A stretch of DNA of 64,000 nucleotides, taken from positions 7,307,001 through 7,371,000 of the forward strand of contig NC_066589.1 of the NCBI RefSeq assembly GCF_905475345.1. The letters run 5' to 3'. Below the pieces are notes generated by a model that saw nothing but the letters and a program-made list of their open reading frames with translations, was not told where the DNA came from and searched no databases. Source of the stretch: Vespula vulgaris. Taxonomy: Eukaryota > Arthropoda > Insecta > Hymenoptera > Vespidae. A program made the position numbers and the translations under genes. Numbering within the stretch: the stretch's first letter is position 1; the number at the start of each line of letters is the position of its first letter. This document shows positions 39,308 through 51,711 of this stretch, piece by piece.

Positions 39308-40999
39308 CTATCCTAATTCAAAACCGTCGAATTCATCGGATATGTCACTCTCAAATCCAGCAGGAATTAGATGAGACGAATTATTTAATTCCAGATTTTT
39401 GAGTTTTGCACTGCATTGTTTTCCGCGATTATTTCTATGATCGGAAATTCCATTTTTATTTTTGTGATAATTTTTATGATCGGCACTTCGATCTTTATCG
39501 TGTTCTTTTTTTTGATCGTTGTTATGATTGGAAATCTCATTTTGATCCCGTTCGTTTTTATCATCGTTTTTAGTGTCGGCACTTTTATTATTTGCATCAT
39601 ATTCATTTTCTTGATCGTTTTTATTATCGGAATTTATATTTTTATCATTGTTTATATTATTGGAACTTCCGTTAATATCGCATTTGTTTTTGAGATCGTT
39701 CTTATCGCCAGAACTTTCTTTTTTATCACATTCATTTTCGTTATCATTTTTGTTATCGGAACTTTCATTTTCTTTCTGTTTTTTCTCTTGCCTCAGCCTT
39801 TGTCGTTCTAATTTCCTTTTTTCTCGTTCTATTGCTCTTTGTTGTCGTTTCTCCAATATTCGTTCACTCGTTGGTCTATCATCAAATATTAATGTATCAC
39901 CATCTTTGATAAAACGACTTCCCGGAAAGAACAGTTTGTCTGAGCTACTAACGCAATCGAATCCACCGTGGAATAGCGATCCAAATAGTCGTTTTTCCTC
40001 TAATTCCGCTTGTCTTTCCAACTCCGCTTCTTCTTTTCGATCCATCTCTTCTTCTAGCTCTTCCTCGGTCATCTTTGCTAATCTTTCTTGTTCCAACCTT
40101 TCTCTTCTGTTCCATTCTTCTTCTCTCCCCTCCCAATATTCTCTCCATAAATTTTCTATGCTCTCCGAATGTCTATCATACTCTCTACAATCTGCATCGT
40201 TTTCCTCTCCCCAGTCCGACGATTCCTCATCGCTATTCCAACCTCCATTTTTGTAGTATTCTTCTTCCAAACCGTTTTGACAATACCAATCTTTATTATC
40301 ATAATATTCGTCTTCACTATTTTGTACACTATACCAACCGCCATTTTCATCATTTTTAATTGCATATTTGGGCCCACGATCATATAATTTCGGTTTATAA
40401 GATCTCTGTTCGTGTTCTTCATCCTCAGAATGAACATATATTTCCTTAGATAGATCAAATTCATTAAACTGTGTATCTCTGCTATACGGTTTTATAGCCC
40501 ATTTCTGTGTGAATGCAAATATAATTATACAAACTAATATAGAACAAGTTAGATATTTAATAAAATATAACATTTAAAGTATAAATACTCACATTCGAAA
40601 AAAGCTCCCATGGAATTAGGTGTACTGCCAAATCTGTATAATCACATCTACTTGCGTATCCTTTCCTGATCAATAGATCATTTATTAAATTGTTCTAAAA
40701 AAAAAAATTTAAACATTGTCATTTTATCTTCTTTTTTTTTTTAAAGTGTATGTATGCATGTGTGGGCGCGCGTGCGCGTAATCACTTTACCTTATCATTA
40801 AAGAGGTCGATCAATGGACGTGGTGAATTTACAGGATATAATTTTCCCATAGATATGTTTCTTCTTGTATAACCCCGAATACGTGCACGGAATTCCTTCT
40901 TAGGCTCCATAATCAAATTTTTTAATTTTTCAACTGTTTTCTTCTCAAAAGTGTTATCGCTAAATTAAAAAACATACAAAAAAGAAATATATGTGTGTG

Positions 41000-41059
<60 letters not shown>

Positions 41060-41479
41060 CAGACAGATAAATTAAATCTAAAATTTTTACGTAACTTTGA
41101 TCAATTAACTTTAATATGATATCTGTTAGACTAAAAAATTTTATAGAAATGAAATGTATGTCGAGTGTACTGTTCTAACGTCGAAGTTTGTTCTAATTTA
41201 ATTTCATAAATAGATATTCCAATAAAGAATATATATATTCGTCTTAGATCAAACGTGGTATCTATTCGTTCGTCTAATACGACATGAGAAAATTGCATTA
41301 GAACGGATATCAATAGCACGAAACCCACGTCAAACTTTTCGACAATTGCAAAACCACTAGCCTACTCAATGACTTCTTGCGGGGTGAATTCGACAAGGTA
41401 GAAAGCGTAAATTCAAATTCTCTAATCCGACCGAAATCTTGTTAACGTCCAATTAAAGCTCACGTGTTAGAACGTGCCT

Positions 41480-41513
<34 letters not shown>

Positions 41514-43466
41514 ATGCGTGGTCGAAATCTAAAATAGACGTCGTTCTTACCGATTAAAGAGAATACACTTGAATCAGACAAGTCGAACTGTGTGTGTATA
41601 CGTTATACATAATAAGATGAAAAGTAATGATTCAAAATATACGAAATAAAATAGGAATAATCATAAAAATAGAAGCTACATTCCCTTTGCTTCTTCTTTG
41701 TTTAAATTACAAAATAACGTTTATGATGATGTTATAAAAAAAAATGTAAAAAATAATTTCAGTAGGATTGCTTCGAAACGCGATATATATAAAGATCGAT
41801 GACGCTATTACTTCCTACATTAAAATAGTTTTCGTAATGTAATTAAGCAGATTAAATTGCCTTGTGAAACGCAAAAGTACATTAAAAGTTATTATTAGTG
41901 AAATTAGAATGTATTAGACAATGCGACATACGTCTTTTATGACGTCTAAAATTTTATCTACTTTATGAACATTCATTTTCACACAATGTCTTTTATTATT
42001 TTTATATGTACAACATGACAAAATTAAAAGAAACAAGAAAATAGAAGAAATCTTTTTTTGTTTTTATATAATAATATCAGATTATAGCATACTCAATGAA
42101 ATCAAATGATCGAAAAATGTAAATTTTTAAGTTTCCTTTGTTAATAAATTGTTTTTACGAAGTTAGTTACATTTATAAATGTACACCCGATATATCTATG
42201 TATATACTGCATGTATAATTATTTTAAATAGACCTAGACGAAAGTTAAGACTAAGACGATGGAACAAATTCTCAGTCGCTTTGCAGTACTCGCATCGTAC
42301 GAATGTCGTTCTCATCATTCGAGAGATTATTAATTTTAATAGACATTAATAATGCAGCAAGTGTTATTAAACTGTGCGATTACAATCTTTTTGTCAAAAA
42401 ATTTTCTTTTATCAATTGTTACATTTTTTTTCATACAAAACACTATTCTCGAATAAATATAATTCCGTACGAATTTATAGAAATTTGAAATATATGCCTT
42501 GATGTGAGTGTGGATTGTGATATTTTTTAGTTATACAAAAAAAAAAGTAATAAAATTATTTTTATTATTATTATATAACAATGATGAATTAATATTAGAT
42601 TAAATATTAGAGATATGAACTGGCATGCAACAAAACAAATTTGTACAAAATGCAATCAATAATATTAATTTATCAGAAAACCTTCGTATTTTCTGTAAGA
42701 ATGAATTATTTTCCAAATGATCGTTCTTTGTTAAGTTCAGCTGTATACTATTTGTCGAAGAAATATTTTACCGGTTCATTGCGACAAATAATTACTAGGT
42801 ATCCCCTTTCAGTGAGGGTTTCGGATCATTACGGTTCAATTAAGCGTTATTCGACGTAACTATTCCGTTAATTAATCCAATTAGAGTTATTCACTCTTGG
42901 TACATAATATTCTTAACATGTTTTATGAACGGAGTCTTGGAACAATTTGATAATACAAAAAATTATAACGATAATATGCACAAGTTAATTATCAGTTAAT
43001 TGAATTTACTTTATATTATCTTTTAAGGAAGAATACGATAATAAAGCAAGTTTGAAAAAAAGAATATCAAAGTTTCAACAATCGATATTTCTCGAATATA
43101 TTTTATCATTTCTTGTTTCGTTTTTTAAATTATTTACTAATCAAATTAATTGTAAAGGAGAATTATATATAGAATATGAGTCCTTAAGTTTTATCTCGAT
43201 GTTATCCGTTAAGTAAATTTTATTAATTATTTTTTATCGATTTATATGAAATTACTATTATAAAATCATTCCATTGTGAATCGAGATTGAAGAAGAAAGT
43301 TCATAAAACAAACTCAAAACAATCCGAAACGGAAATAGCAAGGGAGGCTAAGCAAAGCAATGGAGATTTTTGGCAGTGAGGTAGTTTAAAGACTCAGTGC
43401 CGCAATTCACAAGGCTACATCAAAGATTGTATACCAGCACCGTAATTTTAACTCTGAAATAGTTGC

Positions 43467-43506
<40 letters not shown>

Positions 43507-46500
43507 CGTACACACTTATATATATTATACAGTATTCCTGCAAGTAGGAATAATACGTGTTTCTCTACAGGTCGCGTGTATCGTGACGAAGTAGTACCGA
43601 GCTTGATTAGCTGTATGTGGACACGCGATGCCAACTACTCATACGATCGATTGATTAAATTCTCATCCGTTTCCGAAAGTGGGCTTCTACTCAACAATGT
43701 CAATTCACTATATCAAATTTCATCTTGACGAAACGAGATCGTTTCGATCGAGAAAACTAGCGAAAATGATCCGATTTCATCTTTCAGAACGAATAGAAAA
43801 TTTGAATTTCTTGACATTTCGCGCGAAATCACGCGCGGCTACAAGCGTGAAATTTAAATTTAATTCGTACATATACGTATGTTCGATCTACGTTCTAACG
43901 ATTTTTATTTTATTTCCTTTTTATTATATAGATCAATTGGAATATGAAGCTTTTGGTACCAACAGTTTCAGATATCATTTTCAAATATACCTGGTCTATC
44001 GCAAATTATAAGAAAACTATTTCGAAAAAGAGCTCGATCGATAGTCCGTCTTTCGAATTGAACGTAAATGGTATTCACGGTTCATGGAATTTATCTATTA
44101 GATTTTGGAAAGGTCCTGAGGGTGAGAGATCAGAAGAATATTAAAATTAATTTTTTATGCACTTTTGAAAGTATTTATGTGGAAGATAAATAATTGTTAA
44201 AAATGCAGACTTATGTTTGCTAGCTAATAGATAAAAGAATCACATACCAAGTAATATTGTGCTTGAATATGTTGACCTACCCATCATGAGGAAAGTTGTA
44301 CAAACAAAAATACGTTTTCAATTTGTATGCAATATCGATATGTGAAATATTGTCACGTTAATAGAACGATATTGGAATCAAATTGTGATATTATTTTACT
44401 TGAGTATAGAAATTTGTCCATCATTGACAATGGTGAGATTGACTTGATAGTAAAAATACAGATAATACAATATGCAAGTGAAAAGCATTTTAATTTGCAT
44501 TCTATTCTTATAAGTCGTTCTAATTCGCCAATGTCCTTTATCTAGATTATTGAAACATTCACGTATATCTGATACTGAATTAATTTGTGAAGGATTAGCT
44601 AGCAAAAAATATCAATACATAGTAGTATAACAACTGCTTGTAACAATGTTCTAGCAAAAATATCTCCTATATTTGTTTCTCCAATAAAAATCGAATTTAA
44701 ATTAAGTAGAAATAAAAAACAGAATAGAAATACTCCTTCTCTATATCCATCTATATTCAGGCCCTACTCTATATCCATCACTAAAAATTTTTAGTGGTTA
44801 AAAATAGAATGAATATACGCTCGAAATATGCACGTCTTCATTCCTTATTGATCGTTTAATCTGTATTTTTTATTTTATTTTATTTACTTTGTTTATGATA
44901 GAACAGTATTATTGAAAGATCACTATATTTATATTCTTGTTTATTTTTTAATCTTCATGCTATATTATTTTCAATAATCTGTATTGAAATATATTTTACT
45001 TTTTTCTTCTTTTCTTTTTCTTATATTAATTTGATTTATGTAATTGTAATTAAAATGAAAAAATGCATATATTTTTTTAACAGGTGAGTAATTAACATTA
45101 TTAATTTAAAAAAAAACTCTCCTTTCTTTTTTTTTACTTAAATACATTATCTTACTTTTCACTTTATACAATCAATATCTATACTCAATGATATAATTAA
45201 ACATTTTTAAAAACTTAACAGCTGAACTTCCATAATATATTTATAGTGATCGTGTCAACAATTTGAATAGATTAGTTCTATGAAAAAAAATATAAAATTA
45301 CTTACCCAATTATTTTAACAAAAATTAGTTCACATTCAATGGCTTGTGCTTTGAGATCACTGAACTTGGAATAAAGACACAGTATATTCTTCTGGTGTAT
45401 TGTTCTTTCATATCCAAAATCTATATAGTGAACACATACATATGAATAGTATACGTTTAATACTTCAGCTCTGTACCAACATCCATCATCTTTGCATTTT
45501 GCTGCTACTATATCTCCCCTATTTATCTGTTATGTAAAACAAATTCTTATCAATTCCAAGTACATCTGTGACATTTCTTTGTATAACAGAATGCAATTCT
45601 TAATCAGAACTAATACTTACAATTTTCAATCTGTGCTGTTGACGATTTTCAAGTTTTTTATAGTAATCTGCCATATCATCATGTAATTTAAGTAAAGATT
45701 CATTTTCAGAGACCAATCGAATACAGATAGTTTGGACATTTTTGATTTCTGTTACATATACGTCTATATTTTCCACTTCATCTACAAAGATAAAATATAA
45801 ATTTATAATTTAATGTAAGTAATACCAAACTTTTTGTTAAACCTTTATATATTTATTATGATTTTACCAAATGAAAACGTTGCTAATTGTGTATCTATAC
45901 GATGATATATGTTTTTATAGGAAGATACTTCCTTTTCTTTAAATCTCTGTTCTAGAACTTTTGATTCGATATAATGTATTGCATCTGCAATTTGATTAGC
46001 AGTACCGTTTATTATTAGTTTTTGCTTATTATCTGCAAAATAATTCTTTAGATTAATAAATGTATACATTCATTGAAAGATGTTAATTTTCTATAAAAAA
46101 AAAAAGCATTAAAAAATATTATTTAATGATAGCATATTACCTGTTGGATACAACGTTTTATCCACAATAATATTTGCGTATGTTTGTGTATTTATATATA
46201 CTCTATCTTCCTCACTACCACACAGTCCAATTATTCTATTACATTCTTTTACAGGTACATACATTTCATATGTCTCAATAAGTGCATGATCTGCTATTAT
46301 ATTTTCTATCATAGCTTCAGCTAAATCTATGCCTTCTTTAGTTCCTACAATTGTGCATATACGATCAGAATATTTTAAATCATCATCTTGGAAATTTATC
46401 CAGGTTTCAGATTTATTCTGAATATCTTTTATTATTAAACCGGCTTTTCCAATTAGAGCAGGTATGCACTTTCTTTTTATCTTTATTTCTCTTTTTAACT

Positions 46501-47189
46501 TAGGCCGAGCATTATGTACACAGTTTTTTGTTCTATCATCATGCTAAGAAAATCAATATCATTACATTATGATAAATATATATAGATATATATATATATA
46601 TTACAATATACAGGCTGTCTCAGAATAAATGGAAAATATTTTAAGAGCGACTTCAGTACATCTAAATAATATAAACATTTTATATAAACATGTTCTGTAT
46701 ATGGCTTTTTTATATAATAAATGTCATAGTTATAGTAAATTTTTTGTATTGCCATAATTCTTTTATTAGATGTATAAAAAACTTGATGAAAAAATTGAAT
46801 AGTTTTCAGAAAATCTGAACAATATCTGGACATATAGAAAGAATCTGGATCATATAGAAGATCGACATTAATAAGAAGTCTGTAGAATTGTATTTAGATA
46901 CAAAGAGGTCATTTCGGACATCTATGAAAATAAGTAGATAGTTTGTTGAAAATTAAATATAAGTCGAAAACAAAGTCAAACAGGACATATATTTATAGAA
47001 ACTTTTTTTATTGTTTTGATGTGCTAAAGCCACACCCAAAATATTTCTTGTTTATTCAGAGACATCTTATATATTCTCTTATAATCATTATTTTACCTTA
47101 TACCAACAGTACACTAAAGCGAGACTCAAACTTGTAAAAGAAATACCAACTAGAGATGATAAAAGGTACTGCTTTGGTATTATGTTCAT
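39308..47189 (-). CDS. papi: Papi / TDRKH: Tudor and KH domain protein of the piRNA pathway, 8 coding exons
   Basis: Papi sits on the outer mitochondrial membrane and presents Piwi-bound pre-piRNAs for 3' trimming. Exons, minus strand: 47097-47189, 46141-46543, 45868-46032, 45621-45781, 45306-45526, 40791-40959, 40593-40694, 39308-40504; all GT-AG and in phase, giving 836 residues. Residues 1-31 are a membrane anchor (LVGISFTSLSLALVYCWYK). KH1 spans about 48-115 (GKAG at 63-66) and KH2 about 117-195, with a weak GxxG (GLCG). The Tudor core is at about 278-330 (GCWYRAEVLNV, YIDFGYERT), with the rest of the extended Tudor fold in exons 5-7. The last exon adds about 400 residues: acidic, then coiled Glu/Arg-rich, then Asn/Asp/Lys-rich repeats. 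Known relatives are near 560-580 residues, so this tail is unusual. The 4.3-kb intron 5 (40960-45305) contains an antisense SPOP-like pseudogene. Confidence 0.93.
39415..39790 (-). repeat. papi: Asn/Asp/Lys-rich coding repeats in the papi tail
   Basis: Within the last papi exon, a unit of roughly 14-17 codons recurs about eight times, with cores such as SSDNKNDNENECDK, SGDKNDLKNKCD, SADTKNDDKNERDQ and SNHNNDQKKEHDKD. The DNA units are related (TTATTATC / TGATCG-rich on plus). It appears to be a coding minisatellite. All frames stay open only on the papi strand. Confidence 0.75.
41003..41056. repeat. (GA)n microsatellite
   Basis: About 27 GA units just inside papi intron 5, close to exon 6. 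Confidence 0.95.
43470..43504. repeat. (GA)n microsatellite in the SPOP-like upstream region, copy A
   Basis: Pure GA run matching the impure GA run at 51190-51238 in copy B. Both follow the shared GTTGCCAA(A/C)GAGAGA context. Confidence 0.9.
43944..45270 (+). pseudogene. Broken SPOP-like MATH-BTB gene (copy A), antisense in papi intron 5
   Basis: Copy of the gene at 51712-53512. The first coding exon (43944-44121) is intact and almost identical to copy B; both begin M(K/E)LLVPTVSDIIFKYTWSIA. The second exon (from 44209) has an in-frame TAG at 44221-44223 and a TGA further on. The third region (about 44550-44800) is frameshifted and has lost its start residues. The fourth is reduced to a remnant at about 45205-45270, and the last exon of copy B has no counterpart: the sequence runs straight into papi exon 5. 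It is dead as a MATH-BTB protein. An exon-1-only product is conceivable but would lack most of the MATH fold. Confidence 0.85.
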
Positions 47190-47270
47190 TTTTAATCACT
47201 TTTGAATCTATAATCAAACAATATTTTTTTATTAAAAATCGCATATTAATTATATAAAGAAATAATGATT

Positions 47271-49344
47271 TATAAATAAAAATGATTTTTAAAAAAAATA
47301 AAAAATTAAACTAAAATAAAGACAAAATAAAAAAGTCAAAAAAGGCGATATATACAAAAGAAAAATGTATACGCACACAAACGCGTATAGATAAAGCTCC
47401 GATTTATATCATAAACGTAAATACAAAGAAGAACAAAAAAGAATATAATATTATTGAACGAAAATATATTACAATTGGGAATAAAATTTAACGAAATCAA
47501 TATTATAGAATATGATATGCGGAGGCGTAATACAAAGAATTCGGAAGCGTAAATACAAAGAAGACCAAAAAAGAATATATTATTGAACGAAAATATATTA
47601 CAATTGGGAATAAAATTTAACGAAATCAATACTATAGAATATGATATTCGGAGGCGTAATACAAAGAATTCGGAAGCGTAAATACAAAGAAGACCAAAAA
47701 AGAATATATTATTGAACAAAAGTATATTACAATTGGGAATAAAATTTAACGAAAAGAATACTATAGAATGTAATATTCGGAGGCGTAATACAAAGAATTC
47801 GGAAGCGTAAATACAAAGAAGACCAAAAAAGAATATAATATTATTGAACAAAAATATATTACAATTGGGAATAAAATTTAACGAAAACAATACTATAGAA
47901 TGTAACATTCGAAGGCAAACGAAAACATTTACTCGAAAGATATTACAATATATATAAATATTATGATTATATAACAAGAGAAAGTGTTCTATTATAAATC
48001 GTATAAATCTATATACGTACTAATCCTGTTCCCAAAGATAATCTCTTCCGTCCGCAACAGCTCGTAGAACCGAATAAGAGAACGCCCTACTCAATACTCG
48101 CGCTTATATACTGCAAGCTACCTGTGACTTTAATTAAGTACTAGTAAAGTCAAGTTAATGAAACTTCTGATAATCATAATTGATTTTAAGAAAAATAAAA
48201 TAATATAAATTATAAAAACATGATTTCATCAACGAAGAAAGAAAAAATTCAAACATTGTGATAAGAATAAATAAAATTTACGAAAAGCTTGAAAAAAAAA
48301 ATTATTTGTTTACATTCACGTAGTCATAAATCGATAAAGTAGGCAATAATATAGTACGATTCCTATGATGTTAGAATTTGAGTAGAAGCGAAACAATTCT
48401 TGCGAATAGACTCATGGTGTTCTAAAACGAGTGGTAGTCATAAATCAAAAAAGTAACCAATCATATTGCACACCTTTGGAATGATGGCTATCATTTTGAA
48501 TAGAAGAAAAAAAATTCTGGACGAATCTATTTATGGTATTTTAAAACGAATATTAGTTTTAGATATTCTAGACAAATTTTAGATTATTTCGTTTTCAATT
48601 ATTAATAAAGAAAATTTTTTATTCCCATAATGTAAAAGTCTATGTAAAAGATTATAAACAACGAAATTAAATCCTGAACTTAAATAAAAAGTCAAAAATT
48701 CTTTTATACTAGATTGATATACATTTATGCGAAAGGAAACAAATGAAAAAGTTTCTTCTCATCTATTTTAACATCGACAGAATTTTGCAAGAAATTATAC
48801 AGGTCAATGGATCAATTTTCTTATTTAGAATTTATACAGATTATTGGTATCCAAATATATAAGTTAAAGTCATCTTTTTTTCCCGCCATATTCCAAGCTA
48901 TTACTTTACCTCATATATCTGTTTTCTTTCAATTTTAAATGTTAAACTGTAAGGATAATTGATGACATAATTATGATATTATGATTTTTGAACGTGTTTT
49001 GTCATGCGTTGTTATTAATGTTGACGTTCGTGAATCTTATTGCTATATATATTGCTTTTTCAAGCCAAACATCGAAAAACTCCAAGGTTCGAGCTTGTTA
49101 CTATGTATATATCCTAGCTACCTACACAGTTAACCAATCAGAAGAATGGGGAAACTTCAGATGGAAAGTTTGTGATTGGCCGATTAAGGTTAGGCAAATG
49201 TAATGAGTTATTATTTTAATTTGATTCAATCGTATTCAAAAATAAACGAATTAATTTCGTTCAGTTTTATCGGATTTTTCGAAGATTATACTGTCACTAG
49301 TTCAATCGTTTAATATTTCCCGATATATATAACATTCATCTCGT
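47271..49344. other. Spacer between the two duplication copies, papi upstream region
   Basis: Contains the 129-base minisatellite at 47413-47910, then AT-rich DNA with no supported gene. The papi promoter must lie here or inside the minisatellite. A GC-richer patch (CGTCCGCAACAGCTCGTAGA) near 48050 is a possible core. A 71-codon frame at 48988-49203 starts at TTG and has no recognisable features. Confidence 0.5.
47413..47910. repeat. Minisatellite of about 129-base units, nearly four copies, upstream of papi
   Basis: The motif CGTAAATACAAAGAAGACC recurs at about 47415 (variant), 47547, 47676 and 47805. Each unit also has ATTACAATTGGGAATAAAAT and an internal short direct repeat (GCGTAATACAAAGAATTCGG next to GCGTAAATACAAAGAA). 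The array begins about 225 bases upstream of the papi start codon. The 213-codon minus-strand frame through it is an artefact of unit lengths near multiples of three. Confidence 0.92.
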
Positions 49345-49623
49345 CATTGTTCTAATTTCAATTAATAAATGTTCAAATAAAATATTTGTACTCGTCTTAC
49401 AATCGAATATGATATTTTCTATTGATTTTTCTACTAACAGATGTAAGAAAATTGTATTAGAACGAATATAAATCGCAAGAAATACACCCTAAATTTTTTA
49501 TCGATTGCAAAGCCCCTAGATTTTTTCTATGGTGAAATTGACAAGTCAGAAATACTCGTAAATTTGAATTCTCTAATACAACCAAAATCTTATTAATGCT
49601 AATAAAAACTCGCGTGTAGAACG

Positions 49624-49664
49624 TGCTGACAGAAAGAAATAGAGACAGAGACAGAGACAGAGAC

Positions 49665-49711
<47 letters not shown>

Positions 49712-49712
49712 A
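49624..49712. repeat. (GACAGA)n/(GA)n microsatellite
   Basis: Hexamer GACAGA units followed by a pure GA run, in the 5' part of copy B. Confidence 0.95.
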
Positions 49713-50365
49713 TATGTGGTCAAAATCTAAAATAAACGTCATTCTTAACGGTTAAGTGAAATGCACTTGTATTATTATTATTATAATAACATAGCAGAAT
49801 TAAAAGATTCAAAAAAAAATAGACAGAAACTTTTTTTTATTCTATTTTTATTTCTTCTTTTTATATGATATTAGATTATACCATATTCGATAAAATCAAA
49901 TGATAAAAAAAAAAAATGTAAATAAAGTTTTCTTTGTTTCGAATGAGAATAAAGTACTTTTACGAAGTTAGTTCCATTTATAAACGGTCACACACAACGT
50001 ATCTGCATGTGTAACAATTTTAAGTGGACGTAGAAACGCATAATCCTCACGACGATGATCCAAACTCTCAGTCGGTTTGCAGTACTCGCATTGTACGAAT
50101 ATCGTTTCGTCTTCTTTCGAGAGATAACTAGTTTTAATAGGCATTAATAGTACAACGAGTGTTTTGCAGATTGTACGATAACAACTTTTTGTCGACAAAA
50201 AGTCGACGATTTTACTTACGCCAGAAATTGCATTTTTCATTATACAGAATACTATTTCCGAGTGAATATTTCTCCGTATAAATTTACAGAAACTTGAAGT
50301 GTATATCTTAAACGTGAGTGTAGATCTTATTATTATTGTTTGTTTAAAAAATAAAGAAGCAATAG

Positions 50366-50398
<33 letters not shown>

Positions 50399-51711
50399 AC
50401 ATTATGAATTGGCATCTAATACAGAAAATTTATTGAAAATGCAATTGACAATAATCAAGAAACTTTCGTATTTCTTGTACAAACTAATCATTTTCGAAAT
50501 GATCGTTCTTCGTTAAGTCCAACTGTAACGAAGAAATTCTTTTAACGACTCATTGCGGCACGTAATTACGAGGTATCCGCTTTTAGTGGGGTTTTTGGAT
50601 CGTCTACTTTCAATTAAGCGTCATTCGTTGTAACTATTCCGTTAATTAATCCAATTAAGAGTTATTCACTCTTGGTACCCTATATTCTCAACATGTTTTA
50701 CGAACAGAATTAGAAGTGATAACGTTTTCTTTCCTACAATAATTTTAGAAATCGGATTGGAACAACAGTGTGTACAAGTTATTTATTGATAGCTTATAAT
50801 TTATATTATTGTTCTATAGCGAAAAATATGATAGAGCAAGCTTGAAAAAAATGTCAAAATTCCAAACGATTTTCAAATATACTTTATTAATTTCCTTCTC
50901 TTAAATTGGTTAGTTATTTGTAAAGGATTAAAATTGCATAAAAATCAAATGTCAAAGATAATATTATTAATTATTTTTCATCGACGTATATCTAATTATT
51001 TCTAATATAAAATCTATTATATTCTATTCTATTGTGATTCGAGATATGTTGGTATCGAGCAAACAAAACAAGCTGAAAACAAGCTCAAACGGAAATAGCA
51101 AAGGAAAGTGGTAAAGCGATGCAGGTTTTTGGCAACTATATCACAGATCGTAAACTATCGCCGTAATTTCAACTCAAAAATCGTTGCCAACGAGAGAGAG
51201 AGAGAGGGAGAGAGAGAGAGGGAGAGAGAGAAAGAGAGCCATACTTATATATAACACATAGCATTTGGATACGTGGGAATATACGTGTTTCTCAAACAGG
51301 TCGCGTACAACATTGTGTGTAATGTCGTGTGTAATGTTGGAAAATTGCACTGAGCTTGATTAGGTGTATTTGAACACGCGATGCCAACGAGCTACTTGCA
51401 CGGTCGATTGATTAAATACTCGCATTCGCGTGGTTGTCTGCATCTAAAAGTGGGCTTTTACTATGTCAACAAACTATATCAAATTCCATTCTTGACGAAA
51501 CGAGATCGTTTCGATCGAGAAAGCTAACGAAAATGATCCGATTTCATCTTTCAGAACGAATAGAAAATTTGAATTTATTGATATTTCGCGCGAAACCGCG
51601 CGCGGCTAACAAGCGTGAAATTTAAATTTAATTCGTACATGTACGTATGTTTGACCTACGTTCTAACGATTTTTATTTTATTTCCTTTTTATTATATAGA
51701 TCGATTGGAAT

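Larger units (their letters stand above)
41190..47270. repeat. Segmental duplication, copy A
   Basis: This stretch matches 49345-54895 in the same order and orientation. Anchors are GAGAAAATTGCATTAGAACG at 41285 against 49446; TTTGCAGTACTCGCAT at 42280 and 50077; the SPOP-like exons at 43944 and 51712; papi exon 5 at about 45490 against 53880; KH exon sequence at about 46330 against 54490; and AATCAAACAATATT at 47212 against 54815. The offset falls from about 8.16 kb to 7.60 kb, showing insertions and deletions since duplication. Confidence 0.85.

Noticed and set aside
39416..40464. Several hydrophobic or Ser-rich frames opposite the last papi exon
   Set aside because: Shadows of the papi coding repeats; the papi frame is longer, continues through in-phase splices and matches papi upstream.
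40505..40573. Apparent Met start and hydrophobic leader (MLYFIKYLTCSILVCIIIF) before the last papi exon
   Set aside because: It looks like a signal peptide, but the acceptor at 40505-40506 and phase match with the previous exon show it is translated intron.
43679..44011. 110-codon plus-strand frame beginning MGFYSTMSIHYIKFH
   Set aside because: It crosses the intron before the first MATH exon and reads that exon in the wrong frame; the equivalent frame in copy B is broken by a one-base shift.
47336..47977. 213-codon frame with four hydrophobic repeats
   Set aside because: Produced by the 129-base minisatellite, whose unit is a multiple of three; no start context or splice support.
48988..49203. 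71-codon hydrophobic frame
   Set aside because: Starts at TTG, no homologue recognised, no splice or composition support.
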